Below are positions 40,318 to 49,788 of a stretch of DNA of 64,000 nucleotides, in pieces. The position numbers and the translations under genes are program-made. This stretch comes from Bacteroidales bacterium (GTDB lineage Bacteria; Bacteroidota; Bacteroidia; Bacteroidales; UBA10428), in assembly GCA_016931575.1 (NCBI GenBank), contig JAFGEO010000144.1:62001-126000 (forward strand), in the 5' to 3' direction. Under the pieces are notes generated by a model. It ran no database searches, was not told the origin of the DNA, and was given only the letters and a program-made list of their open reading frames with translations. The first letter of the stretch is position 1. Each line of letters starts with the position of its first letter.

Positions 40318-40797
40318 CTATCCCTCTGCAACAATCTCAGCAATCTCGTTCAGGTGCAACCTGAAATGCCTGAGGTAATCAAGAATCTGATCCTGCAGTG
40401 AAACAGTCTGGTTGTCGCCGGCATCCCAGACATTCTCCAACTTTGATTCATCTACCTGCTCAAATACGTGGGCGATATGCAGGTTGGTATACTTCCATAA
40501 CTGGATCAGGTTGAACCAGTCTTCCTCCTGGTAGTTCTGAATGGCAATCCAACGATCGTTATTGCCATGTGTTGCATAGTTTGGATAAGAAAGCGGACTT
40601 TCCTGGTATTGCAGATGTATTGTCCGATGTGCATTGTTGGTGGCTGAATCACACATGTGGCCGACAATCTGCCTGATAGTCCTGTTCTGTGAATTTCTTC
40701 GCTCAGTGATCAGGTCGGGAGGCATCGATAAAAACAGGGGTTCCCATTCTTCGATAAGGTCCCGAAGGCTTTGGCTTATTTCCTCGAATTCTTTCAT
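40318..40797 (-). CDS. DinB-like superfamily protein
   Basis: RTIRQIVGHMCDSATNNAHR...LDYLRHFRLHLNEI, DinB-type four-helix metal-site spacing. Confidence 0.65.
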   Translation of the reverse strand: MKEFEEISQSLRDLIEEWEPLFLSMPPDLITERRNSQNRTIRQIVGHMCDSATNNAHRTIHLQYQESPLSYPNYATHGNNDRWIAIQNYQEEDWFNLIQLWKYTNLHIAHVFEQVDESKLENVWDAGDNQTVSLQDQILDYLRHFRLHLNEIAEIVAEG

Positions 40798-41019
40798 TTT
40801 GCTTATCTCATTTACACTCCGTAAAATTAATCATTTCGTTGCGATGTTTTACTAGTATTACGGGCGGTAAGTCCTGTTTATTTTAAACCACCAGGGATTT
40901 TATCTTAGGGAAATTTCAAGGAGTGCAGCGCGTGCTGCTGATAATTCTTTCGCTATTTGCACGTTGGTTTGCATTTCTTTTAATAATATTGGCTTGATAA
41001 CATTCTTGAGTAAAAATAC

Positions 41020-41904
41020 ATGATGCTAAATCTGATTCCAGTTCGCAGTTGGGGCAAATTCCTGTTGCCTGTCCTAAGCCTCCTTCTGCCGGGTATCCAT
41101 GTTGGTGCCCAGTCTGATAGTACCAGGCCACGTTTTTTCGATACCCCCATCCATTTTGAGTCGGGGTTGGGTGTCGATATTGCGCATTATCGCGATTTTG
41201 CCACTTCTCCACTGAACTACTGGGGTGCCATGGCTGCCGTTCCACTGAGTCTGATCAGGATGAACGACCGGACCGATATCGAGCTTACCATTCGAAATTC
41301 CTACGGGGCTTTCGTCATGTTCTATGGCGACGAAATAACCCCCAGTTCAGCGTATGTGAATAATTTTCAGTACAGCCACCTGTTCCGGATAAAAAATTGG
41401 TCGGGGGAGCGATGGAACTTTAAGGCAGGAGCAACCTACGATTTCACTACCATCATCCGTGTTAATCCTTCCCTGCTGAATAATGCCAGCGGCTACGAAA
41501 TGTTCAGTACCCTTTCAGGATCCTTCTCCGTACGATTAGAAGCTTCCAGAAAACAGATGAAGGAGTTTAAGCTCATTTTTTTGCCTGTTAAGCTCAAACC
41601 CCGGAAACGTTTACTGACCTTTAGACTGGATGTGGGCGCCCTGAACGCAAACGTGCGGAACGGCTATGCCTATATCGGACAGGATGCGGTGCTTGGACGA
41701 TTGGGCATCTTTGACGGATATGAAATTAACCTGCTTTCCGGTTTCAGAATGGGATCCAGGCTCGATTACTTTTACTACCTGAAGAACCAGAATGCCTTCC
41801 GGTTTTCATACCTGTGGGATGCCTATATGACCGGAGGGGATCTGCCGGCCTTTGAAATGGCTCATCATATTTTACAATTCTCCCTGTTGTTTAAGCTTAA
41901 TTAA
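41020..41904 (+). CDS. Uncharacterized exported, probably outer-membrane, protein
   Basis: Signal peptide LLPVLSLLLPGIHVGAQS; alternating amphipathic strands; C-terminal aromatic segment HHILQFSLLFKLN. Confidence 0.6.
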   Translation: MMLNLIPVRSWGKFLLPVLSLLLPGIHVGAQSDSTRPRFFDTPIHFESGLGVDIAHYRDFATSPLNYWGAMAAVPLSLIRMNDRTDIELTIRNSYGAFVMFYGDEITPSSAYVNNFQYSHLFRIKNWSGERWNFKAGATYDFTTIIRVNPSLLNNASGYEMFSTLSGSFSVRLEASRKQMKEFKLIFLPVKLKPRKRLLTFRLDVGALNANVRNGYAYIGQDAVLGRLGIFDGYEINLLSGFRMGSRLDYFYYLKNQNAFRFSYLWDAYMTGGDLPAFEMAHHILQFSLLFKLN

Positions 41905-41910
41905 TCATAC

Positions 41911-42925
41911 CATGAAATACTATAGCCTGCTTTTAATCCTCATATTCCTGGTCTCCTGCGAAGGTTTGATGTTTGAAGATTCAAAAGGGTCAAAGGATCC
42001 GGAAGATAATTTTGAGTATCTCTGGCGCGAGTGTGATGAGAAATACTCCCTCTTCGAAGTCAAGAATATCAACTGGGACAGTATCCACGACATTTACAGC
42101 GAGCGAATTCATCCCGGTCTTAATGATGATCAACTCTTCAGCATCCTCGCCGAAATGCTTAACGAACTGAAAGACGGCCATGTGAACCTCGTCTCCTATT
42201 TCAATGTTTCCTATTTCAATATTGAGCGCCTGGGTTCCGATAATTTCGACTTCCGGATCATTGAGGATAATTACCTCTCTGATAACTATTATACTACCGG
42301 TCCGTTTAAACATGATTTCATAGCTTCAGGTCAGGTAGCCTATGTGCGGTTTTCGGAGTTCTCGGGTATTGTGGGCGATGATAACCTGGATTTTATTCTG
42401 AAGCGATACCAGGATACCCGCGGGATGATCTTTGATATCCGGGAGAATGGGGGCGGTTCACCTTATGACATTTATTCTTTCCTCGCAAGGTTCGTGGAAG
42501 AACAAACCCATGTTTTTAATTCAAGGATCAAAAGTGGCCCGGGGCACAGGGAGTTCTCAGATCCCGAGCCGGCGTATGTTTACCCATCCGATTCCCAGAA
42601 GTATACCCATCCGGTGATCCTGCTGACCGATCGTGGATCGTACAGTGCCAGCTCCTTCTTTGCCCTTGCCTGCAAAGCCCTGCCAAATATTGTGCAGGTG
42701 GGTGATACCACCGGAGGGGGACTGGGACTGCCAAATGGAGGACAGCTGCCTAATGGCTGGCAATATCGCTTCTCAATTACCCAGGCACTCGACCTGGCAG
42801 GGAATAACTGGGAAACCGGTGTGCCCCCGGATATTACGGTTATCATGTCTGAACAGGACCGCATGCGCGGTATCGATCCGGTAATTGAAACTGCCATCAG
42901 CCTGATCCTGCTGAATGAATTGTAG
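41911..42925 (+). CDS. S41 family (C-terminal processing) peptidase, lipoprotein
   Basis: MKYYSLLLILIFLVSCEG lipobox; GMIFDIRENGGGSPYDIYSFLARF; LLTDRGSYSASSFFALACKALPNIVQVGDTTGGGLGLPNG. Start at the MKYY ATG, not the ORF-track start. Confidence 0.88.
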
Positions 42926-43021
42926 GCTACGGGTTGGCTTTATCAGCTGAAAGGATAGGTTTCATAGCCGGTAAGCACTGAATGTTAAAGGATTAAGAAG
43001 GTGTTAAATTCAATCTCCGGA

Positions 43022-43052
43022 TTGTTTTTCTTGTTGTATTGTCCTAACTTTA
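43022..43052 (+). promoter_or_regulatory. Bacteroidetes-type promoter upstream of the aldo/keto reductase gene
   Basis: TTG-N20-TAACTTTA, 22 nt before the ATG; one mismatch from TAnnTTTG. Confidence 0.45.
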
Positions 43053-43073
43053 AGGGAACCCAAATGCTATCCT

Positions 43074-44564
43074 ATGAAAAGCACACGTTCTTTTTTAAGC
43101 AGCAGAAGAGATTTTATTAAAACGTCAGCCGCAGTTGCCGCAGGACTTACCCTTGCTCCGGGATTTGTCAGGTTAAGATCAAAACCCGGTCTGCTAACCC
43201 GCCCCCTGGGGAGCCTTGATCATGAAGTAACTACCTTCGGATTGGGAGGCCAGGCCTCTATACAATGGACCCCCGACGATGTCGACCCTGTGGCCATCAT
43301 CCTTAAAGCTTTCGAAAAAGGGGTTAATTATTACGACACCTCCAACCTTTATGGCCCCAGCCAGCTTAACTATAACCAGGCTTTTCAAAAACTGGACCTT
43401 ATCCCCGGCACTGCCGGCTATGCTGAATCCCTCAGGAGGTCATTCTTTCTGACTTCCAAGACGCACCTCCGCTTTGCCAAAGGCGGATATGATGCAGAAG
43501 GACTCAATAACTGGACCAATGGAGAGCAGGGAAGCAGAACCGTGGACGACCTCAAACGCAGCCTTTCCCAGCTTTTTGGTGACGGAAAGGGGAATTATCC
43601 GAAAGGTGCCTACCTGAATATGGTCCTTATCCACTCTGTAACCTCCATGACAGAGGTGGATGCCGTCTATGAAGGTTTATACGGGACTGACCCGAAAGCT
43701 GAACATATCGGGGCACTTGCCGCCCTGAGGGATTTCCGGGATGGGTCAAACCTTACAGGTCTGAATCCTAAAGAGGAAAAACTGGTTCGCCATATCGGTT
43801 TTTCCGGGCATTATGATGCAGGGGTGATGATGGAGATGATCCGCCGTGATAAGGAAAACCTGTTGGAAGGACTGCTGGTTGCTATCAATTCCAACGATAA
43901 ACTCAACTTTAACATGCAGCACAATGTTATCCCCGTGGCAATGGCCAAAAACATGGGGATAATTGGCATGAAGGTTTTTGCTGACGGGGCTATGTACAGC
44001 AAAGCTGCCGACTGGTCAAGGCAGCCCTCCGATGTTGTTCGGAAGGTAGGCAGCAGTGAATTGCCTTTTAGGCCCCTGGTTCAGTATACATTGACAACGC
44101 CGGGTATCAGTACCGCAATAATGGGGATCGGGCAAATATCCGATGATCCTGTTAAATGCCAGCTTTCTCAGGACCTGGAAGCCGCGCAAATTGGCCCCGG
44201 GGGATTAAGCGAGGGCGACCGCGAAGATGTGGAAGAAATGACAAGCCGTGTGAAAGAGGGTAAAACCAACTATTTTCAGCACAGTAAGGGAGGGCTGAGC
44301 GCTGTCGGCAACCTGAAAGTCGTGCACGAAGATGCTGAACATATCAGGCTGTCATGGAATTCGGCCTATGCAGGGAATTACCCGCTTGAAAAGTATGAAG
44401 TATACCAGGATGGTAAGTTCCTTGGAAAAGTTGACCATGTACCTCAAACCACGATGGAACCTTTTACCTTCAAAGCTGAAGTGGCATCCGGATCGAAAGC
44501 AAACTTCCGGATCGTAACCATCGATACCAAAGGGAATGTCGCAGATGCTGCGGGTGGTGCATAG
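43074..44564 (+). CDS. Tat-exported aldo/keto reductase family protein with C-terminal Fn3-like domain
   Basis: Twin-arginine SRRDFIKTSAAVAAGLTLAPG; EKGVNYYDTSNLYGPSQ; C-terminal VGNLKVVHEDAEHIRLSWNSAYAGNYPLEKYEVYQDGKFLGKV. Confidence 0.82.
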   Translation: MKSTRSFLSSRRDFIKTSAAVAAGLTLAPGFVRLRSKPGLLTRPLGSLDHEVTTFGLGGQASIQWTPDDVDPVAIILKAFEKGVNYYDTSNLYGPSQLNYNQAFQKLDLIPGTAGYAESLRRSFFLTSKTHLRFAKGGYDAEGLNNWTNGEQGSRTVDDLKRSLSQLFGDGKGNYPKGAYLNMVLIHSVTSMTEVDAVYEGLYGTDPKAEHIGALAALRDFRDGSNLTGLNPKEEKLVRHIGFSGHYDAGVMMEMIRRDKENLLEGLLVAINSNDKLNFNMQHNVIPVAMAKNMGIIGMKVFADGAMYSKAADWSRQPSDVVRKVGSSELPFRPLVQYTLTTPGISTAIMGIGQISDDPVKCQLSQDLEAAQIGPGGLSEGDREDVEEMTSRVKEGKTNYFQHSKGGLSAVGNLKVVHEDAEHIRLSWNSAYAGNYPLEKYEVYQDGKFLGKVDHVPQTTMEPFTFKAEVASGSKANFRIVTIDTKGNVADAAGGA

Positions 44565-44654
44565 TATGCGAAATAGTTATTTTCCGGTGGCGATTATCCC
44601 GTGCTGAATAAAAAATGGTATTTTCACTTTTTATTCAATCCCGAGTGATCTTCC

Positions 44655-45701
44655 ATGGAAAAACCTTTACTCTACTATACCGAAACCCTTCCCAGGCTCC
44701 TGTATGATAATAATTATACCCTGGCATTGACGGCTTATCAGGCTGGGAAACTCATTCTTGTCAGTTCGACAGACAGAAAAAACCTTACTCTTTTTGCCAA
44801 ATCCTTTAAACGACCAATGGGCATTGCCCTGGATGGGGATAAACTGGCCGTGGCAAGTAAATTTGAGGTCGATGTGTTTAAGAATGTTCCAAAACTGGCA
44901 AAAACATTCCCCGGAAAAAGCAAGGAGTATGATGCCCTCTATATTCCTCAGTTAACATACTACACCGGCTACTCCGATATCCATGAGATCGCCTGGGGGA
45001 AGGAGGGCCTGTGGGCAGTTAATACCACCTTTTCCTGCCTCTCGGTTATGGATGATGCCCACAATTTTTTTCCAAAATGGAAACCCTGGTTTATTTCCGG
45101 GCTTGTTCCCGAAGACCGTTGCCATATGAACGGGTTTGCATTGGACCAGGGGGTTCCGGTCTATGTAAGTATGTACGACCAGTCGGATACGAAAGAGGGA
45201 TGGCGGAAAACCCCCTTTGACTCAGGTCTGATCGTGGATGTGAACAAGCAGGAAATAGTCTGTGACAAGCTGCCAATGCCACATTCCCCGATGGTAAGCG
45301 GGAAAAGCCTCTATTTTTTGCTCTCTGCCGTTGGGAAAGTGATGGAGTTTGATCTAAGCACCAGGGAAATCCGGGAAATTGCTACACTCGATGGTTTTCT
45401 ACGGGGAATGACCGAAGCTGGAGGCTACCTCTTTATCGGGCGCTCCGAAAAGCGCGAAAGCGCCAAAACTTTTAAGGACCTGCCTGTTCATCAGAACAAA
45501 TGTACAGCCGGTATCAGCGTTATCGATAAGAGCAGCGGGACGGTTGCCGCCAGTCTGACTTTTACGGAACGGATACGGGAAATTTTCTCCCTGAGGGTCA
45601 TTGAAGGTTTTAACAGTCCCTGCATGATCGGTACCTCCGATACACAGCGAAAACACTGCATACACCTTTCTGAGGATCTGAATTACTGGGTGAAGATCTA
45701 G
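44655..45701 (+). CDS. TIGR03032/DUF4915-like beta-propeller protein
   Basis: LPRLLYDNNYTLALTAYQAGKLILVS...FKRPMGIALDGDKLAVASKFEVDVF...GYSDIHEIAWGKEGLWAVNTTFSCLSV. Confidence 0.65.
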   Translation: MEKPLLYYTETLPRLLYDNNYTLALTAYQAGKLILVSSTDRKNLTLFAKSFKRPMGIALDGDKLAVASKFEVDVFKNVPKLAKTFPGKSKEYDALYIPQLTYYTGYSDIHEIAWGKEGLWAVNTTFSCLSVMDDAHNFFPKWKPWFISGLVPEDRCHMNGFALDQGVPVYVSMYDQSDTKEGWRKTPFDSGLIVDVNKQEIVCDKLPMPHSPMVSGKSLYFLLSAVGKVMEFDLSTREIREIATLDGFLRGMTEAGGYLFIGRSEKRESAKTFKDLPVHQNKCTAGISVIDKSSGTVAASLTFTERIREIFSLRVIEGFNSPCMIGTSDTQRKHCIHLSEDLNYWVKI

Positions 45702-45802
45702 CCTTGCCTGTTTTTTCAGAGGCAAGCCGTCCCCGGATAACCAGGAATCAGTCCCGGAGATACTATCGAAGGTTCAGCTTCGTTATAATGTTTTAGAAGA
45801 GA

Positions 45803-46273
45803 ATGAAGATGAGGCTGATGCTAAGCACAAAATCGTTCATAATTTTTAGCCTTTTTCTGGCAGGCATACTGGCATCCTGCAGGAATGATAAACCGCCTGT
45901 CGGGGAGGCCCCGCCCCCTGTTGACATACTTGTGAATGACTGGATCCTGAGGGAAGCGGATGTTTCCCTTTTGCAGGTCCCGCTTTTTAGTCCGGGCACA
46001 CAAACCTGTTTCAGCTTTGACGAAAATCATACCATACGCATCTGGGATCAGAAAGATGAAAAATTCAAGGACTATTATCCAAAGGGAACCTGGCACCAGG
46101 AGGGTGAGCGTATACTGATCGACCTGGAAGGTGATGACGACATCGAGATCCGGATCCATTCTATCTCCCCGGTCGAACTGGAGGGTACTTTAATGATAGG
46201 GCCGAAGGACAGGGAGAAAAGAGGCGATGTGCTGTTGCGGGTGCAACTGAAGCCTTCGCAGGTTATTATCTGA
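45803..46273 (+). CDS. Small lipoprotein, lipocalin-like
   Basis: Lipobox LFLAGILASCRN; DWILREADVSLLQ...TCFSFDENHTIRIWD...KGTWHQEGERILIDLEGDDDIEIRI. Confidence 0.7.
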   Translation: MKMRLMLSTKSFIIFSLFLAGILASCRNDKPPVGEAPPPVDILVNDWILREADVSLLQVPLFSPGTQTCFSFDENHTIRIWDQKDEKFKDYYPKGTWHQEGERILIDLEGDDDIEIRIHSISPVELEGTLMIGPKDREKRGDVLLRVQLKPSQVII

Positions 46274-46341
46274 TTCATTCCAACCAAAATCAGCATTCTT
46301 CTTTATGTCCTGTAACATAAGCCTCAATTGGCCATTGGATT

Positions 46342-46370
46342 TTGCAGTATTGTTTTTTTTTGTAATTTAA
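46342..46370 (+). promoter_or_regulatory. Candidate Bacteroidetes promoter for the acidic lipoprotein pair
   Basis: TTG-N18-TAATTTAA about 45 nt before the ATG at 46416. Confidence 0.35.
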
Positions 46371-46415
46371 GACTACGAAATTCAATGAATACTTAATCCA
46401 TCCAAAAAAGAAAAC

Positions 46416-46688
46416 ATGAAATCAGAAAAGTTTAAGGTCCTTACCCGGGTGTCCTTTATTTTGCTGGTATTTGCAGGCATTTCCTGTACCGGTTCCGGTA
46501 AAAATAATTCCGAAGAAATGGATAAAAAGACTGATCAGCTTGAGCAGACTTCGCCGATGGAGGAAGAAGATCCTGATGTGGTTGAGGAAGCTGAATGGGA
46601 TGCTGAAGAGTGGACGGATGAGGAACAGGACTGGAGCGATGAAGAACCTGATGCCGGCGGAGATGAGTGGTCGGATGAAGATTGGTAG
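46416..46688 (+). CDS. Very acidic short lipoprotein (90 aa)
   Basis: Lipobox LLVFAGISCTG; remainder is nearly all D/E/W/P/T: EEEDPDVVEEAEWDAEEWTDEEQDWSDEEPDAGGDEWSDEDW. Confidence 0.75.
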   Translation: MKSEKFKVLTRVSFILLVFAGISCTGSGKNNSEEMDKKTDQLEQTSPMEEEDPDVVEEAEWDAEEWTDEEQDWSDEEPDAGGDEWSDEDW

Positions 46689-46725
46689 CACGTATACATT
46701 TAGTACTAACATAAAACTTAAAAAA

Positions 46726-47313
46726 ATGAAACTAGCCAAACACAAATTCTTTCGCTGGACCCCGATGATCCTGATGGTCGCTTTATTATTTGCCTGCAGT
46801 GGTTCGGATGATAAAAAATCAGATGACAAGGATTCCTCATCTTCATCAGAGCTAAAAGGAGACTGGCTCCTTACGGAAGCAACCGAGGGTATGGCTGAGG
46901 AACTGGGCATTGGTGTTGTTCCCCACTCATGGAGTTTCAACGATGACGGTGAGTTCCTGTGGTGCCTTCAGGGAGATTGCGAACCCGGAACCTGGAAAAT
47001 GAGCGGGAAGGAATTAAAAATCGATTGGAATGAAGTTAAAATGACCCTGAAGATTAAAGAAATGAATGAAGAGAAGGTAATTGCTGACCTTACTGTTCTC
47101 GCAGAAGGGGAGAAGATGAAGAGTGTCATAACCCTTGAAAGAGGGGATGCCCCGATAGTGGATACGATGGAAGTGGAGGAGGACTATGGTGAGTATTATG
47201 AAGAGGAGTATGTGGATGAAGCATGGCAAGAGGAAGGCTACAATGAAGAAGAAGAAGAGTTGGAAGACGAAGGATATGTTGGTGAAGAAGAGTGGGCTGA
47301 CGACGAGTGGTAG
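46726..47313 (+). CDS. Lipocalin-like lipoprotein with acidic Trp-containing tail
   Basis: Starts MKLAKHKFFRWTPMILMVALLFACSGSDDKKS; ends EEEYVDEAWQEEGYNEEEEELEDEGYVGEEEWADDEW. The ORF-track start at 46471 is an overextension into the previous gene. Confidence 0.75.
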   Translation: MKLAKHKFFRWTPMILMVALLFACSGSDDKKSDDKDSSSSSELKGDWLLTEATEGMAEELGIGVVPHSWSFNDDGEFLWCLQGDCEPGTWKMSGKELKIDWNEVKMTLKIKEMNEEKVIADLTVLAEGEKMKSVITLERGDAPIVDTMEVEEDYGEYYEEEYVDEAWQEEGYNEEEEELEDEGYVGEEEWADDEW

Positions 47314-47338
47314 GAACCGGGCATGAAAATCATATACC

Positions 47339-47369
47339 GCCCTGCATAAATGGTGCAGGGCTTTTTTTT
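47339..47369 (+). terminator. Intrinsic terminator
   Basis: GCCCTGCA-taaatgg-TGCAGGGC followed by TTTTTTTT. Confidence 0.85.
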
Positions 47370-47508
47370 GAAAAATATACCCCTAAAATTTTCGTTGTTT
47401 TCATAACACGGGTAAGAATTCTGCCGGTCATGGCCATAGCGGGACAGATTAAAAGCAACCTGGTTTGCAATAAATAAAATGAATGAAAGAAACTAAAACC
47501 TGAATAAA

Positions 47509-48075
47509 ATGCAACTAAGAAAACAGTCACTCAATCCGGGAACCCTCATCTGCATAATGATTCTTTTTATGATGTCTTGCGGATCTTCTGACAAGAAAGA
47601 ATCAAATGAAACGAATGGCATTTCTTCCCGGCAAATAACCGGAACCTGGAAGCTTGTTCATGGAGAAGGGCAGGCTGCCGAAAACCTGGCATTTGATGAG
47701 ATGACACACGAGTTTGGTTTTGCCGGTGACGGGAAGCTTTCCTGGAGCATTGACCATGCTGCACATCCCGGGAAATGGGAAATTAAGGGAAATGCAATTT
47801 TATTGCAGATGCCCAATGAAATCTGGACGCTTGAACTGCAAAAAGTCTCTGAGCATACCCTGGAAGGTAAACTTTTTACCCTTAATCATAATCAGCGTAT
47901 AGAAGCCTTTGTCGTCCTGGTGAAGGCAGAAAAACCTGAAAGTACCAGTGCAGCTGAAGCCGGGAATGAAATGGAGGGCAATGGCGATGAAATCCTTGAT
48001 GAAGAGGTTGCTGAAGGTGGAGTACCGTATGAGGATCAGATCCTTGAGGCCTATGGGATCTCCGAGGAAGAATAA
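47509..48075 (+). CDS. Lipocalin-like lipoprotein with acidic tail
   Basis: Lipobox MILFMMSCGSSDKKES; GTWKLVHGEGQAAENLAFDEMTHEFGFAGDGKLSWSIDHAAHPGKWEIKGN; acidic C-terminus. Confidence 0.72.
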   Translation: MQLRKQSLNPGTLICIMILFMMSCGSSDKKESNETNGISSRQITGTWKLVHGEGQAAENLAFDEMTHEFGFAGDGKLSWSIDHAAHPGKWEIKGNAILLQMPNEIWTLELQKVSEHTLEGKLFTLNHNQRIEAFVVLVKAEKPESTSAAEAGNEMEGNGDEILDEEVAEGGVPYEDQILEAYGISEEE

Positions 48076-48359
48076 GTCGGCTGTATGGAGAATACCTGGT
48101 TTTCGGGCCTTTGACATAAAAGTTTCGGATTGACGCTTACCTGATTTGATTTTTGCGGAAGGGTTTTGTATCTTGACCCCTGATTAATGCATCAGGCTTG
48201 TTCTGTACCGGTTTCCACAGGCTTAGTCTGGTTGGTGCAGAATGTAATGAAGAATGTATCCTGAAAAGGGTGAACAAGTTTAATCAGGATTAAGGTAATT
48301 TACATTCCCGCTCCTGCTCCCGGTGATAGTGCGAAATAGACAACCAACTAATGAATGAT

Positions 48360-48761
48360 ATGAAAAACTTAAGAAGATTTGTACCCCTGCTCTCAGCGAT
48401 ATTTGCTGCGGCATTACTGATTGCCTGCTCATTCTCTAAGAAAAGCAAACTCGAAGGGAAATGGAAGGTCGTGAAAGTAGATGATGACCTGGACCTGGAC
48501 CTCGATGAGTACGATGTATATTTTGAATTTGAAAAAGACGGTGATTTTGAGATGTGCCTCGAAAATGAGGAGTACGATGAAGATTATTGCATGAAAGGTG
48601 AATGGGAGATGGACGATGATGTGATAGAGATTGAACTGGATGATGATGAAGGGGATCTTGACCTTAAAGTGGATAAGCTGACTAAATCGAAACTGGAAGG
48701 GGAATTATCGGTCAAGGATGAGGATGAGGAAGGAGATATCGAATTCAAGAAGGTAGATTAA
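48360..48761 (+). CDS. Lipocalin-like acidic lipoprotein
   Basis: MKNLRRFVPLLSAIFAAALLIACSFSKKSKLEGKWKVVKVDDDLDLDLDEYDVYFEFEKDGDFEMCLENEEYDEDYCMKGEWEMDDDVIEIELDDDEG. Confidence 0.75.
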   Translation: MKNLRRFVPLLSAIFAAALLIACSFSKKSKLEGKWKVVKVDDDLDLDLDEYDVYFEFEKDGDFEMCLENEEYDEDYCMKGEWEMDDDVIEIELDDDEGDLDLKVDKLTKSKLEGELSVKDEDEEGDIEFKKVD

Positions 48762-48789
48762 AATACTGAAACTCCGTTACTGTTTAAGG

Positions 48790-48828
48790 AAATGGCAGGA
48801 GTGATGAAAGATCGCTCCTGCCATTTTT
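48790..48828 (+). terminator. Intrinsic terminator
   Basis: AAATGGCAGGAG...CTCCTGCCATTTTT stem-loop 30 nt after the stop codon; symmetric, so possibly bidirectional. Confidence 0.8.
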
Positions 48829-48867
48829 ATGTTTATCCGGGAAAGCATTTTTTTAACATTTCCGGGT

Positions 48868-49788
48868 TTATTCCGGAATTTCGATGCTATAGATCAGTCT
48901 GAGTTCTGCAAACATACCGTCTTCAAACTCGGCATTCTTTAGTACACGGTTGTCGCCGAAAGTTGCCAGGGGCATGGCAAAACTCACCTTCTGATCCATG
49001 CCATACTGCCTGTAACACCTTCCCATAGACTGACCGATCCGTGCCTCGACATACAAGTTCCTGGCAATGTTGTAATTACCGAACAGGGCCAGGTCAATGC
49101 TTTGTCTTTCCAGGTAGTCATCCGCATAATCGGGATCGTTCAGGCCAAAAGTGGTTGTCAGTCCGAAATGGCTTATCCCAAGCTGAAAACGCTCGCTTGC
49201 CTGGTATTTTATCTTTGCATATATTGGCAGCATACCGGAAATGCTGAAACGATCAGTAATCTTCCAATCGAGGTTAACCAGCGGCACCAGATAAGGGCCA
49301 AAGAAATCGGTATTGAACATGGCGCCCAATCCCAGGGTGAACCTGGAGCTAAATACTTTTTGATACATAGCCAGCCCGCCGAACTGGAAATTATCCATGC
49401 CCCCTCCCCTGGCATCGGTCATAAAACGGGGCGCGAGAAGAAGTTGCAGACTCCGGCCTTCGCTAAAATTCTGTACCAGGCCGGTGCGCAGAATAAAGCC
49501 ATGCAGGTTTACGGGATCAATTATTCCGTCGGGCAGGCTCGCTTCATTGGATACGTGAAAATAAAAGTAATTCAGGCTGTTATAGAAAATGGTGTTTTTT
49601 GTAATGGGGACCGGAACAGTAATTCCGACAAAACTACCTGATTCCTGAGCTGTGCCGGGGTAGGTGGCATTTTCGTAAGACTGAGGTGGGGTAAACCGCC
49701 CTGACAGTGTCAGGATATCCAGCCTGTTCTGGGCCTGCTGGGGCAAAACCAAAAACATAGCAGAAAGCAGAAGTATAATTCTTTTCAT
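48868..49788 (-). CDS. Predicted outer-membrane beta-barrel protein
   Basis: Signal peptide MKRIILLLSAMFLVLPQQAQ; repeated amphipathic strands (FTLGLGAMFNTDFFGPYLVPLVNLDWKITDRFSISGMLPIYAKIKYQ). Confidence 0.7.
   Translation of the reverse strand: MKRIILLLSAMFLVLPQQAQNRLDILTLSGRFTPPQSYENATYPGTAQESGSFVGITVPVPITKNTIFYNSLNYFYFHVSNEASLPDGIIDPVNLHGFILRTGLVQNFSEGRSLQLLLAPRFMTDARGGGMDNFQFGGLAMYQKVFSSRFTLGLGAMFNTDFFGPYLVPLVNLDWKITDRFSISGMLPIYAKIKYQASERFQLGISHFGLTTTFGLNDPDYADDYLERQSIDLALFGNYNIARNLYVEARIGQSMGRCYRQYGMDQKVSFAMPLATFGDNRVLKNAEFEDGMFAELRLIYSIEIPE

Noticed and set aside
46471-46725. N-terminal 85 codons of the ORF listed as 46471-47313
   Set aside because: Out-of-frame overlap with the 46416-46688 lipoprotein; a proper signal peptide/lipobox start is at 46726.
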